A stretch of DNA of 60,570 nucleotides from Laetiporus sulphureus 93-53 (Eukaryota > Basidiomycota > Agaricomycetes > Polyporales > Laetiporaceae): contig NW_024468529.1 of the NCBI RefSeq assembly GCF_001632365.1, positions 410,709 to 471,278 on the forward strand, read 5' to 3'. The position numbers and the translations under genes were made by a program. Numbering within the stretch: the stretch's first letter is position 1; every line of letters begins with the position of its first letter. The notes below the pieces were generated by a model, which was not told the DNA's origin, did no database searches, and saw only the letters and a list, made by a program, of their open reading frames with translations. Positions 20,107 to 32,200 of this stretch are shown piece by piece.

Positions 20107-22150
20107 TCAGCTCTCATTCGCATGTACTCCCATGTCATCAAGAGATAGCGCAGAAGAATGCACACCATTCTGCCAATGGAGGCCAGGCATCCCACTTCGA
20201 CTTGTGAAGTGCGCATTCCCGTTGTCATATTCATTGAGGAGACTTGAAATGTGACCGTGTAAAGAGGCAGGACTGCGGAAGAAGAATCGCTTTGAGCTTG
20301 CATTGACGCTGTCGAGGCTACTAGGTGTTGACCTGCCATGATGCGCCAGATCATCCAGTCGCGGAACGTCAAGGTATTGGTTCGTCATGATACTCATTCG
20401 TTTTCGCTCTCTATGGCCAGGTCTTCGGGCGGAATGCTGACGGCGAGCGGATGCGCTGTGGCCGTTGATCATTTCGTCGTCTGAGCCGTCTTCAGACATC
20501 ATGTCTTGAAGCCTATATACAAATCGACTATGTTCTGGCAGAGGAACGCCTCAACATCGAAGACAAGAGAAACATACGGTACTCACGAGCAAGCTCTTCG
20601 TCCAACTCATCTGCCTCGTCGGAGTCTTCGCCTTTCGAGAAGCCGAGATGCTCGCCGAGACTCTCCCGGGGAACATCGTGCAGTCCGACGGACGGCGCGG
20701 GTTGTAGCTCTGAGAGGTGCTGTAAAACCGAAGCGCTACGGGATAGCGTATGAGGGTATGATCCAGCCACGAACCACAAACACGTACCGTAGATGATCGA
20801 GGTATCCATCTTGTAAATTCATATCGGTCATGTTGTTGGACGGGACCTCCAAGCGATAACGCGGTGCGAACCACTCGAAGTACTCGTTCCATGGTAGGAG
20901 AGGGTCGATTTCCTGCTCGATGCCGAGAGCGCACGCCGTCTCGTATGCCCAGGTCCTTGCGACGTTCTTTACCGTGTACCCGCCACCGCCGACTAACATC
21001 AATGGGACGTTCTTTTTGCGCATGTACTGGACGCAATTTGCATGACCATGCATGCTGAGATTAAGACATCCCAGGCGGTCTCCGGCGAGAGAGTCCGCAC
21101 CACACTGCAGGACGACAGCAGATGGCCGGAAGACCTCCATGATTTTGTCGATCACCTGTGCGAGAAAACGTTACTGACACTACATATCGCAAGCGCACCG
21201 TACCAGCCATGACGAACAACAAACGCACAGGCTCGAAGATACTCTTGAAGGAGTCATCGGTGACACCATCCCTGAACGGAACGTTCACGGCATAGCCTTT
21301 TCCCTTTCCCCACCCTCGATCCTTGAGTGCGCCTGTTCCGGGGAAGAAGTCGCCGTACTTGTGCAAGGAGCAGGTCATGACACGGTCTGTCGTGTAGAAC
21401 GCTTCCTCGACTCCATCGCCATGATGACAGTCGATATCGATGTACAGAACGCGGGGCACAGAGCGCAGAAGTTCCAGTATTGCAAGGACAATGTCGTTGA
21501 TGTAACAGAAGCCCGAGGCTTCACGCTTCTTGGCATGATGTAGACCGCCGGCCCAGTTGACTGCGATATCTGCTGCACCGTTCGCAAGACGCTGCGCCGC
21601 AGCTGGAAAATGGTCTAGTGAATATTCAGATATTCTATGCAGATAGACCGCACCTATTGACCCTCCTGCAGAAATGGAACAGAACTCGAAAACCCCGGGA
21701 AACGCAGGGTTATCTTCAGCAGGCACAAGAACTAACGCAACCGTTAAAATGTGTGACGTGGACAGAATGGATTACGCTTACAGCGAGAATAGTTGCCGGT
21801 TAATTCTTGGGCGGTCTCCGGAGTGACTGTGTTCAAGAAATGGACGTACTCGTCCGTGTGGAAACGGCTCATTGCTTCTGCAGGGGCGCGTTCGGCTCGC
21901 TGGAAGGCAAGGTCAGCAGTTGAGCGAGTAATTTCGAACAGATGAGTTCACATACTAATATGTGCATCTTGTCGAGCAGCCCGTATGCCGACAATAGTTC
22001 ATGGGTGATGCGCATGCGTTGCGGTTTCATGAAGTGCCCGACTCCGTAGGTGTACGAGCCGACGTCGGCTGGAAAAACGTTGAAAGCGAACTCGCTATCG
22101 ACAGTGAAGTACATACGATCATAATAGTACGCGACTCTGCGTTTGGACAT
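20107..22150 (-). CDS. RPD3: Class I histone deacetylase, RPD3-like
   Basis: A zinc-dependent lysine deacetylase acting on histones in nuclear Sin3/Rpd3-type corepressor complexes. The spliced protein starts [11 protein letters not shown], and a 48-bp intron joins it to [16 protein letters not shown]. The catalytic core is complete: GGLHHAKK (the two active-site His), [17 protein letters not shown] and [13 protein letters not shown] (zinc ligands), then [18 protein letters not shown] and NEYFEWFAP. The order and '[12 protein letters not shown]' favour Rpd3 over Hos2. I count about seven short introns. The 131-codon last exon encodes a Ser/Arg-rich tail that ends the protein at 20107. One oddity: GHFMKP replaces the near-invariant GHPMKP. 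It is divergent from ARB1, with a 196-bp shared promoter. Confidence 0.9.
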
Positions 22151-22346
22151 GGCGATGGATGGAAGGAAAGAGGAGCATATAATGCCTTTGTTCCCTCAAC
22201 GCGCCCGTTGGACGAGCGGAAACGCGCACGTCACGTGCACTGTGGCAGCGAAATTTGAGGAAGCAGCGCCACCGAAATCCTGACTGGCCAAGGTCTGACA
22301 TCGTGCCGTCGTACTCATCCTCTTCTCTTGACTTTCAACCACCATC
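22151..22346. promoter_or_regulatory. Divergent promoter between RPD3-like and ARB1 genes
   Basis: 196 bp between the two start codons. It contains a palindromic CACGTG box (22232-22237, within GCACGTCACGTGCAC), the binding site of bHLH factors such as Cbf1/Pho4-type proteins. Transcription in both directions must start here. Confidence 0.5.
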
Positions 22347-24641
22347 ATGGCACCCTCAGCATCTAAACAAAAGCGTCTCGCAGAAAAGGTCGCCAAACAA
22401 GCCTCCAAAGGCAAATCGACCGATGCCTCGACGTCGACCACCACACCCTCAGGTTCCGTCAACGGCGGTAGCTCCCTAAACACCCCCTTAACCAGCTTGT
22501 CTGCGGCGACGAGCACTGAAGACCTCATTTCGATGGCCAAGTTGAAAATTGCAACCGATCGGTGAGTTTTGGCACAATTATGCTTCAGAGGCAGTCGACT
22601 AACGCGTTATCATAGGAGCGCTGCAGGCGTGCTCGTGTCCGATCCCAAAGGTCGCGATATCAAAATCGACTCTTTTACCCTTTCCTTCCACGGAAGGTTA
22701 CTCATTGAGAATGCGGAGATCTCGCTCAACTACGGTCAGCGGTATGGCTTACTTGGAGAGAACGGCTCAGGAAAGGTGAGCGTCGCAATCAATCCCAGTC
22801 GTCGAAAAATACTGAATGTCTGCTGCTTAGTCAACTCTCTTGCAATCCATTGCCGACCGCGATATTGATATCCCCGATCATATCGACATCCATCTTGTCC
22901 GTGGTGAGGCTGAGCCTTCAGATGTCAACGCGATCGACTTTATCGTTGCATCCGCCAAGGAGAAGGTAGCGAAGCTCGAGCAACGCATCGAGGATCTCTC
23001 TGTCGCCGATCATGTCGATGAAGTTGCATTAGACAGTGCTTACGAAGAGCTCGAGGAGATGGATCCCAACACATTCGAGGCAAAGGCGGGCAGCATTTTG
23101 CACGGTCTGGGATTCAGTCAGCAAATGATGCACCGGCCCACGAAGGATATGAGTGGTGGTTGGCGCATGCGTGTCTCCCTTGCTCGGGCTCTCTTCGTGA
23201 AGCCCCACCTCCTGTTGCTCGATGAGCCCACGAACCATCTGGACTTGGAGGCTGTCGTGTGGCTCGAAGCATACCTCTCCATGTACAATCACATCCTCGT
23301 GATCACATCACATTCACAGGACTTCATGGATAGCGTTTGCACCAACATCATGGAGCTCACGCCGAAGAAAAAGCTCGTCTACTACGGAGGCAACTATTCA
23401 ACCTACGTGCGAACGAAACAAGAGAACGAGGTCAACCAGATGAAGGCATACCAGAAGCAACAAGATGAGATCGCTCATATCAAGAAGTAATAACATCTAC
23501 TCAAGGGCTGCCCAATTGGCTGACCACTGTATGCAGGTTCATCGCATCTGCTGGTACATACGCCAACTTGGTTAGGCAGGCAAAGTCAAAGCAGAAGATT
23601 ATCGACAAGATGGAGGCTGCGGGTCTCATCGAGAAGATCGAGATACCGAAGCCGCTGCGATTCAACTTCGAAGACATTTCGAAGCTCCCGCCCCCCATTC
23701 TTGCATTCAACGACGTCGCCTTCTCTTACTCCGGGAAGAAAGAGGACTACCTGTATCAAAACCTGTCTTTCGGTATCGAGTGCGTAAAATCTGATCCTCC
23801 TTGTTATGAGTCAACGCTGACAGCGTCTTTCGCTATCAGTATGGAATCCCGCATAGCCATTGTCGGTCAAAACGGTACCGGAAAGTCCACATTGCTCAAT
23901 CTGATCATGGGCACGTTGCAACCATGCGAGGGCACCATCTCGCGGCACGTCAACCTCAAACTCGCGAAGTACTCGCAGCACTCCGCAGATCAGCTGCCGT
24001 ACGACAAGTCGCCCATTGAGCACATGCAATCGCTGTATGCGGAGAAGTACCCGGACAAGGATTTGCAGGCCTGGCGTGCACAGTTGGGCCGTTTCGGTCT
24101 TTCCGGACCGCACCAGACATCGCCAATCAAACAATTGTCTGACGGTCTGCGGAATCGGTAAATTCACTTTGTGGATAGACTTGTGCAGCCGTACTAACGC
24201 AACTACCAGCGTTGTCTTTGCTCAGCTTGCTATGGAGCACCCACACATCTTACTCCTCGATGAGCCGACCAATCACTTGGACATGGCCTCGATTGATGCG
24301 CTTGCGCGCGCCATCAAGGAATTCGAGGGTGGCGTCGTGATCGTGTCTCATGACTTCCGTATGTTCCCTTTAACTCTGATTGAGATGCATTAATTTATGT
24401 GCTTCTCAGGTCTGATTTCGCAAGTCGCTGAAGAGTTGTGGGAGGTAAAGAACCGCAAGATCAAGAACCTTACCAAGGAGGGCATCACCATCGTCGACTA
24501 CAAGAACCTGCTCGTCAAAAACAGTGCGCATTCCATTTCCCGCTTTGACTGGGCAATGCTGACTGTGTCCGATTCTTAGGTTATGCTGCGCTCGAGAAGG
24601 CGAAGCTGTTCAGCAAGACCACTAGCAAGACAAAGGCTTAG
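22347..24641 (+). CDS. ARB1: ABCF-type ATPase, ARB1/ABCF2 ribosome-biogenesis factor
   Basis: A soluble twin-cassette ABC protein without membrane segments; in yeast ARB1 acts in 40S and 60S ribosome assembly and export. Cassette 1 has Walker [13 protein letters not shown] (split by an intron), signature [16 protein letters not shown] and Walker [14 protein letters not shown] linker with coiled-coil character ([23 protein letters not shown]) follows. Cassette 2 has [25 protein letters not shown] and [13 protein letters not shown]. The charged N-terminus (Ser/Thr/Lys-rich, [15 protein letters not shown]) and the C-terminal [14 protein letters not shown] are typical. About seven introns. The LSDGLRN signature replaces LSGGQ, as in other ABCF2 proteins. 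Stop at 24639-24641. Confidence 0.93.
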
Positions 24642-24938
24642 AACGGTCATTTTGGAATGTACGGAAAGTCGACGAGTTGTAGCTTCAGTCACCGACACCT
24701 GCCTTCGTGAGGGCCACGCATTGATTCACGGATGTATTTCATGCATTGTTTCTCTCTGCTCGTTGCATCTGCATAGTCACTTAGAAGCGCATCTTACACT
24801 GTTCGACATCACAATGCTGCCACGAGCGATGGAAAGGCTCAATTGCTACACGATGGGTACAATACATTCAATGATTAGAGCATGTTCGATGTGACTGCAA
24901 GCTGAGAGGGATGAGATTCTCATTCTGTGATGACAATC
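24642..24938. other. Convergent 3' region between ARB1 and the phosphatase
   Basis: 297 bp shared by two tail-to-tail genes. I see no coding sequence. Confidence 0.5.
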
Positions 24939-26347
24939 TCATAAGAAATAATCTGCTGGTGGTCGTTTCGCCGGTATTGATCGTACGTCCTGTCAAACCA
25001 ATAAAATTAGTGTAAAGACCACAACGCGGCGTGCGGCCGCTGAAATCAACCCCCTGGAAGTGTACAGTGGGAGATTGGTGACGAGGATTGCACTTACCGA
25101 TGGTGCATGCGCGAAGACCTTGTACTCCTGCCCGAGAGTGTCGTCCAGCTCCAGAATAGACGCCACATTACCGCACCTGAGAACGACAATGATCAGGTCG
25201 AACACATTCAACCGAAGCGAACGCACGTACCGATAGCAATAATTCGGTGCACTCCAGACCGTTACTATGGTCCTGTCGAACATCAGCTTGTAGCCTTCCA
25301 TAGCGAGCTGGTGCGCTCTGGCGATCAAATCAATGCCGTTATGATGTGCGAAGGCTTTCGTGATGTCCGCGCCGAAGAGGAAACCGGCACCCCGAGGCGA
25401 TAGTCCCCAGCCGGAGATCTCTATGTCAAAGTCAGTGTGTAAACCATGAGGGGGCATGACCGACATTCACCATCCGGATCTGACCATAGGAGGTCGCACA
25501 TTGGTCCATCGTGTGGCACTTCCTGTTTGCGATCAATGGCACGTATCTGAGCGTAGCGTAGTTCATCATCACATGCGATGATCATCGAGGCGACGACGTG
25601 CCTGGTCAATGCCTTGCAAGTTCGGACTCAATCCACCATGGACACAGAACACCCTCCCGTCCACGATCGCTCCCAAAGCCAAGTAGTCGAACACCTCGCA
25701 GCACCACCGCCATACGTTGCTGCTGCCGTACTTCCGCTGGCATTCATCGTAGAATCCGTAGACTTGCGTGATTTGCCGCGATTCGTGGTTTCCGCGGATG
25801 AGCGTGATGCGATCGGGGTATCGAACTTTGAGAGTGAGTAGTAGCAGGAATGTCTCGACGCTGTAGAAGCCTCGATCCACAAAGTCGCCTGTGAGAGAAA
25901 CATGAGTTGAAGACAGACGTAAATCTAGCAGAGGCCGACGCACCCATGAACAGGTAATTCGTCTCGGGGCAAGACCCTCCGACCTTGAAGAGCTCCATCA
26001 TGTCCCAAAACTGGCCGTGAATGTCGCCACATATCTAAGGCCCATGCATATAATGGCTCAATCTACTCGCGGACCTGAGAAAGCGGGATGCTCACTGTAA
26101 CGGGTGAGTCGACTACTTGGACGTTGGCTTCCTCGATCAGGATCTCTCTTGCCTTGATGCATAGCCTCTTGACATCCTCCTCCGAAATTGGCTCACAACG
26201 ATAGAGCTGCGCAATCTGCCTTCACTTGCGCAAGTAGCGTCAGCAAGACGGCATCAACCATAGGCACAATGTACGGAGAGGCATTGCTTTGAGAGAAGCT
26301 ATAGATCATTGCTCGCTGCACGCTCACCTATCGAGGTCGCTTGGCAT
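24939..26347 (-). CDS. PP2A-family Ser/Thr phosphatase catalytic subunit (PP4/Ppg1 type)
   Basis: A metallophosphatase removing phosphate from Ser/Thr. Exons read on the minus strand give [27 protein letters not shown], then the full catalytic set: [103 protein letters not shown] and [14 protein letters not shown]. The last exon encodes [18 protein letters not shown], the tail whose C-terminal Leu is carboxymethylated in PP2A and PP4. About eight short introns. '[19 protein letters not shown]' sits between PP4 and Ppg1 sequences; Sit4/PP6 is unlikely because that subfamily lacks DYFL. I leave the symbol blank because the subfamily needs a tree. Confidence 0.9.
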
Positions 26348-26844
26348 AGCGTCAAAGAGAATCAGTAGCTGGGATAGGTATCAAGTTAGGGTCTACTTGG
26401 GTCAAAGCAGCGGTATTCACGGCGAGCTTTCGAGAATGGAGGGCGACCGCAGAAACGAATGTGGCGGTTAGTGAGCACGTTCACGCGACGCGACGCGTCT
26501 CTGATCGTGTTTCTAGCAGGGCACGCCATGTTCACAGCAATAATGCGGCGGAGATGACAGTGTATTGAGTCCACCGGTGATGGCAAAGTGCACATCAAAC
26601 AACTTGATTGCGTGCATTACGATGATAGGATACATAATGTGATCATGATACATCCGAGCTACGACATTCAATCCGAGAGCAGAAAAAGAGGACGTGGCGA
26701 CTACAGAACTGTATCGGCTCCCAAATCGGCAAATTGAATTTGCCGTTGGTCAAAGCGTGCGGGCTCATGTTTTGCATTACAGCTCGTGTCGGCGCGTCTA
26801 CCTCCCCGAACCTCAGCGAACATCATAGTAGAGGAAGTCCATGC
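26348..26844. other. Intergenic, phosphatase promoter and L10a 3' region
   Basis: About 500 bp with no coding sequence or RNA gene that I can support. Confidence 0.45.
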
Positions 26845-27777
26845 TCAGAAGAGACGGATGGGCTTGCCCATGGTGCTCTTTATGTGAAGAGACTTGACAT
26901 TCTGCCAATTCTTCTTGAGCAAACTGACCAGGAAGTTTATGCCTGAGCAATCATCAGGTCAGTGGCGGACGAGGGAGTTAGAGAACTGAGACGCACTCAG
27001 CATGACATTCCCGAGCACCTGGTCGTCAGTCATCTCGACATGGCCGACGGCAACACCCAAGCAAAGAACCTTCTTGAGCTGGAACTTGATCGTCGAGCGG
27101 ACTTCCAGGAGTTTGTTCGAGAGGTCTTCCGCGTGGGCGACCGGGGTAGGGAACTTGCCGGCTATTACGATGACAGTCCGTCAATAGCTGTGGGTCGAGA
27201 GGTATTAAACTTTGCTGTACCTTTCGACAGACCGGGACCAAGCAGACGAGGAATCTGCTTGATGAGAGTCTCGGACGCAAGAAATGCGTCATACTTTTTG
27301 GCGAGCTTCTTGACGAGCTTCTTGTTCTTGTTCAGCCTGCGATCGCGTTGAATCAATGCTATTTCGTTTGGAGAACAGAGGTGTAACACACTTCTTGAGA
27401 TCATCGACCGACATGTACTCGAGGTCGATCTGCTTAGCACGATCGATGTCGGCGGCATCAGCCAGGATACAGATGGACATGCGCGGACGAGGGACATTTG
27501 GAAGCCTGAATGCGAAGAGCCATGAGCACGCAACGCTGAGATATGTCGCATACAGTACGCACTTGACCGTTCCCGAGAAACGTTTATCACGTTGAGGGTC
27601 GTAGTTCTTGAGACCAATCTGCAGCTCGATGGTCTCGACGAAGTTACGCTTCTTCTCCTGCGACGCCGCCAACAGCTCCTTGACGGAGCCCCGCACGCTT
27701 GATACCGAGAGCTTCGAACCGCTGCCAGGCTGGGCTCAATTGAGTCGGCCAGAAAATGCACGGTGCACACACCTCAT
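26845..27777 (-). CDS. RPL10A: 60S ribosomal protein L10a (uL1)
   Basis: The L1-stalk protein of the large ribosomal subunit. The spliced product reads [22 protein letters not shown], then [86 protein letters not shown], and the end [28 protein letters not shown]. These are landmarks of eukaryotic L10a and the length (about 217 aa) fits. Introns: one just after ATGAG, then several of 50-60 bp; the last (GTGCGT...TCAG) precedes the C-terminal exon. ATG chosen at 27777-27775 because it alone gives the MS.. start after splicing. Confidence 0.95.
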
Positions 27778-28525
27778 GCTGAAAGTGTCCTGTAGTCGTC
27801 CGCTAAAGGGTGGTTAGTACCGTAACCGCACGAGCCCACAAATTCCGTGTCGTGCGGGCGGCCTCGGCTGGTGCCGAACACTACTGTACAGTTATTACGG
27901 TCACATGATCGTCACTTTCTCATCTCCCATGCGCGACGTTGGCGCGACGCGAACTCGCTTGGACTTCGGACTTTCTTTTTCATCGCTGTGCTCGGTCTGC
28001 CTGCTAAAACGTTTCGCGCCATAAATGTTTGCACCACTGCGCTTGTGCCATTCTATCAGACACCATAGCTGCTATTTTATGTTGACACCTGCCTCGTCCG
28101 CACCTTTGTACAGGTATGTCACCGTTCTTCAGGCGCAGTGCAAGAGCGAATCCAGAATACAGGATGAATGAGGTCGCATATTCAGCGTCAGAACCATGAG
28201 ATGATTCACTAAACGTACTAAGGCACGGAGGAGGCCATGAAGCGCGAACGCCTCAACTTTCGCTGACTATGAGATCGTGTTGAATGGCTGGATTGTGATG
28301 GTAGTATATCAAGAAGGCATGGTGATATCCTTCAGCATGTGCGAGAAGGAAACTTTGGGTATGCTCCTCTGCTTTGTCTTCGTACAGCAATACATGACAG
28401 CCGTGATACACCCATCCAAGAATGACGCCGAGTATTGATCGCCTGCGTCACCAGGTGTATTGAGGCCCAACGGTCGCCTTTATTGTGTTGGATGTTGCCA
28501 TTGTAATGAAGATCGTCGAGAACTG
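27778..28525. other. Intergenic, L10a promoter side
   Basis: About 750 bp with no recognised gene. The first 300 bp are GC-rich and contain the L10a promoter; the rest is the 3' side of the AIM19-like gene. Confidence 0.45.
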
Positions 28526-29113
28526 TCACTGTCGCTCTTCATCTTTCTGCAGAACGAAGTATTCGGTGCCGTAAATCGCCGCTGACGCCAGAGTGGCCCC
28601 GCTGAGTGCTAGGGAGACAGGATGACGCGGAGGCGTGAGCGATTTTCGAAGGTTGATTAGAAGATATGTGAGAGACCAGGCTGCGAGGTGTCGGTACAAA
28701 AGTCAGAGTATATGTAGACGTGAGACCTTGGATGGCAGCGCCATACCTGTTGTGATACCACTGCCGTTGCGTGCATCGCCGCAAGAAAGCACGTGACCCG
28801 CTCCTGTGAAGATGGCTCCGAAGCAGGCACGAAGGAGCAACGGAGGGATTTCGGGTCTTGGAGGTACGAGCAAAGACGTGAAGACTATCGGTGTTCGTTC
28901 GAGACAGCATGAACATCGTGACGCATGAGATAACCTCACTTACACAGAGATGCTAGACCCCACACAGGTTTACTGTAGCACCAATAATTACGATCAATCT
29001 CTTGCTGTTGTCCATTTCACGATGTGCACGCACGGTGACTGGGAGTAAGGACGGACTAAAGAAGCATACGTGGTCGCATTTTTAACGGTGTCTTGGGGTG
29101 TTACGCTCGACAT
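28526..29113 (-). CDS. AIM19: AIM19-like small mitochondrial membrane protein
   Basis: Four small exons on the minus strand join in frame. Exon 1 from ATG 29113: MSSVTPQDTVKNATTYASLVRPYSQSP. Exon 2: KPVWGLASL. Exon 3: FTSLLVPPRPEIPPLLLRACFGAIFTGAG, GDARNGSGITT. Exon 4: AWSLTYLLINLRKSL, then SLALSGATLASAAIYG and a short charged end. Introns have GT..AG borders (GTGCGT, GTAAGT, GTATGG donors). 'PVWGLASLF', a middle glycine/alanine-rich helix, 'D..NG..I..AWSL.YL..N...SL' and a last small-residue helix are the layout of the AIM19 (DUF2416) family, about 130 aa with three or four membrane helices. In yeast, loss of AIM19 alters mitochondrial inheritance. It shares a 170-bp divergent promoter with VPS41. 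Confidence 0.65.
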
Positions 29114-29283
29114 GTCGGCGTACGGATACCTAGGTAGAGTTGTGGCAAGAGCGTTGAGGAAAGCGTTAAGTAGGCGCCCATAACGGTGCTCGCAGCCACA
29201 ACCGTGCTTCGCTGGTTTCACACAATCGACGTTCTCGTTCTTTAGGGCTGAACAACTTGCGCTGTCGTTCCTGAAACCTTCTT

Positions 29284-32200
29284 ATGTCTCTTCACGATGC
29301 TAATGGTTTCGACGAGAAGGAGACAAATGACCTGAACTCGCAAGCTGACCCAGTACTTGTCGCAGACCCCGATTCGCACAGTGAACCGTCGCCAGAGGAA
29401 TCCGCTGAGGGTCCCACGTCCAACGGAAACGACGAACACGGTGCGTCTGTGACAGACTCAGAAACGGGAGATGAGCAGGGTGTCATCAGGGAGGATGGAG
29501 ACGAGACCGACGGCAGCAGTGAAGGAGACGGGGAAGAGGACGAAGACGAAGACGATGAAGAGCCAGCTCTTAAATACGAACGGCTAGGCGGCATCGTGCC
29601 GAATCTGCTCCAGAAGGACTCCGCGTCTGCTCTTGCATATGCGAACCAACGGCTAGTCAGTCTCCACAGATGCTTGAGCTGCTACGCCATATACGAATGA
29701 CTCTGTGGTTCTCACTAGTTCTTGGGTACTCATGGTGGAATGCTCCACGTACTGGACCTTTCGGGTCATCATATCAAGTCGTTTGAACCTCACACCGCAT
29801 CAATCACGGACATCTCGGTAGATGTAAACGGCGAATGGTTCGCCACAGCATCGATAGATGGTAAGTCGTGCATAGCAACTCACCACTGAGCTGCAATTCC
29901 GCACAATTGCTGAGCCGCAGATCTGCATTGTTTCCAATCTGGATTCTCCAGGGCAGGCGGTTGTACACTCTTTATCCACCCCCGAGTCGCAGACATTCAA
30001 CATGAAGCGGTCATTAAGAACCGTCGCTCTGGAGCCGAACTTTACGAAGAGCACCACGCGGTCTGTAGTATGCGGAGGCATGGCAGGAAATTTGGTTCTG
30101 CATGAAAAAGGATGGTTGGGATACAAGGAAACCGTCCTGCACACCGGGGAAGGTCCAATCTGGCAAGTTCGTTGGAAGGGCCGATTGATCGCATGGGCAA
30201 ACGATCTGGTATGCTGATGCTATTCCCGCTTAGTATGACCATTTGCGGAGTATAACACGTCTACAGGGCGTGAAAATTTACGACACGAACTCGCAGACTC
30301 GCATCACATTCATTGACAGACCCGCGGACAGCCCTCGAGCAGATCTCTTCAAGTGCACTCTCCATTGGCAGGATGACTCAACGCTGCTCATTGCTTGGGC
30401 TGATCAGATCAAGGTCGCTCGTATCCGGGCCCGTCCTCGGACAGCAACTGCTTCATCATCGGCTAACTCGCCGCCCTATCTAGTTGAGATAACTGCAGTA
30501 TTTCAGCTGGACTGTATGGTAGCAGGCATTGTGCCGCATCCCCTCTCCACATCCTCCGCTGGAGCTGCTGGAGCGGCCGCCTCTCATGCAGCTCATGCTA
30601 TTGTTGGAGCGACTAGCTCTCCTACGACTACAACCATACCCTCTCCATCACTGACTGCTTTCCTCGTCCTCGCGTATACTCCTCCCGACACATTACTTTT
30701 AACTGGGAATGAGGCTACGTCGGATCGCGCAGAACAGGCTCGCAAGGCAGCCGAACGCCCTGAACTACGCATTGTTTCGCGAGCAGGCGAAGAGCTGGCA
30801 GCGGACGCCTTAGGCATAGCAGGCTTCGAGCGCTGGAGTTGTAATGACTACGTACTCGTAGACATCCAAGAAGACCAAGTCGCAGCGTCGCCATCCGGAG
30901 CGTCCAGGGGACGGTTCTACATGGTACTCAGTCCTCAGGATATCGTAGTAGTCAAGCCGCGCGACTGGCGGGATCACGTAGCATGGTTGGTGGAGCGGAA
31001 GAGATATGAGGAGGCCCTGGACGAGCTCGAACATCAGGCGGCGATGGGCGTAACTACGGGACCGGTTGAAGAAGCGATTGATGCAGTCCACATCGGCCAA
31101 AGGTACATTGAGCACTTGATCAGCGAAGGTGCATCAAATCGACTGATACGAGTATCGGTATACTAATGCTACAATCATACAGGTGAATTCATCAAGGCGG
31201 CGCGCCTCTGTCCTAAGGTTTGTGGACAGGATACAAAGCGATGGGAAGACTGGATTTTCGTTTTCGCCCAGAAGCACCAACTTCAGGTGACACCGGCTTA
31301 TCTCTGATTTTGTTCAACCATAACTCATTGTGGTAATACAGGCCATCATTCCCTTTGTGCCAACGGAGTCGCCCACGCTCGGACACTTGGTGTACGAGAT
31401 GATATTGGCATATTTCCTGGCCAATGACCGACAAGTGCGTATGGATGCTCAATATAGGACACAGACGTCTGATCATTTCTGCATGACAGGCACTGCTTCA
31501 AACGATCAAGAGTTGGCCGAAAGATATCTATGATATATTTGCAGTCATTGTCGCTGTTCAAGCCGAGCTTGAGCGAGCGCCTTCGTCTTCCTCCATGCAA
31601 ACAGCAGCACCCGAGAGTGCTATCCTGATGGAGTGCCTTGCCGAACTGTGAGTGCATTGGCTTAGATATTGCACGTCCAAAACACTGACCGCGTTGGTTG
31701 CTCAGTTACACCATAAACCGACAACCAGGAAAGGCGTTGCCATACTTCCTCCGCCTCCGACGACCAAACGTCTTTGATCTGATTCGCGAATATAACTTGT
31801 TCACTGCAATACAGGACCAAGCTCTCCTGCTTGTCGAGTTCGATCAAGGGCTGATCGACAAACGAAAACAAATTGGGGAGGAAGTCGATCCCGAGAACAG
31901 TACTGCCATCAAATTACTTGTTGACCACATACACTCTATACCCGTACGTATAGTCGCTACTTGTGAACACCGTATACTCCACATGTCCGGTGCTGATTAG
32001 ATCGGCCGTGTTGTGCAACAATTGCAAGTCCGGCCTTACTATCTCTATCTATACCTGGACGCACTCTTCCACAAGGATCCACACCTCACCTCTGATTTCG
32101 GCGACTCCCAGGTGCATTTGTTCGTGCGACTCGTCATATAGACGCGTGACAACGGTTTTTCAGGTCAAGTTATATGCCGAATATAACCCAGGTCATCTGA

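Noticed and set aside
20551..21036. 161-codon minus frame inside the histone deacetylase
   Set aside because: Shadow of the true exons in another frame.
26348..26844. tRNA or snoRNA gene between phosphatase and L10a
   Set aside because: No A/B box pair or C/D box arrangement could be supported by eye.
27165..27770. 201-codon minus frame over L10a
   Set aside because: Shadow frame crossing the introns of RPL10A.
28539..28916. 125-codon minus frame as a stand-alone gene
   Set aside because: Its second half is exon 4 of the AIM19-like gene and the first half is a shifted frame of exon 3.
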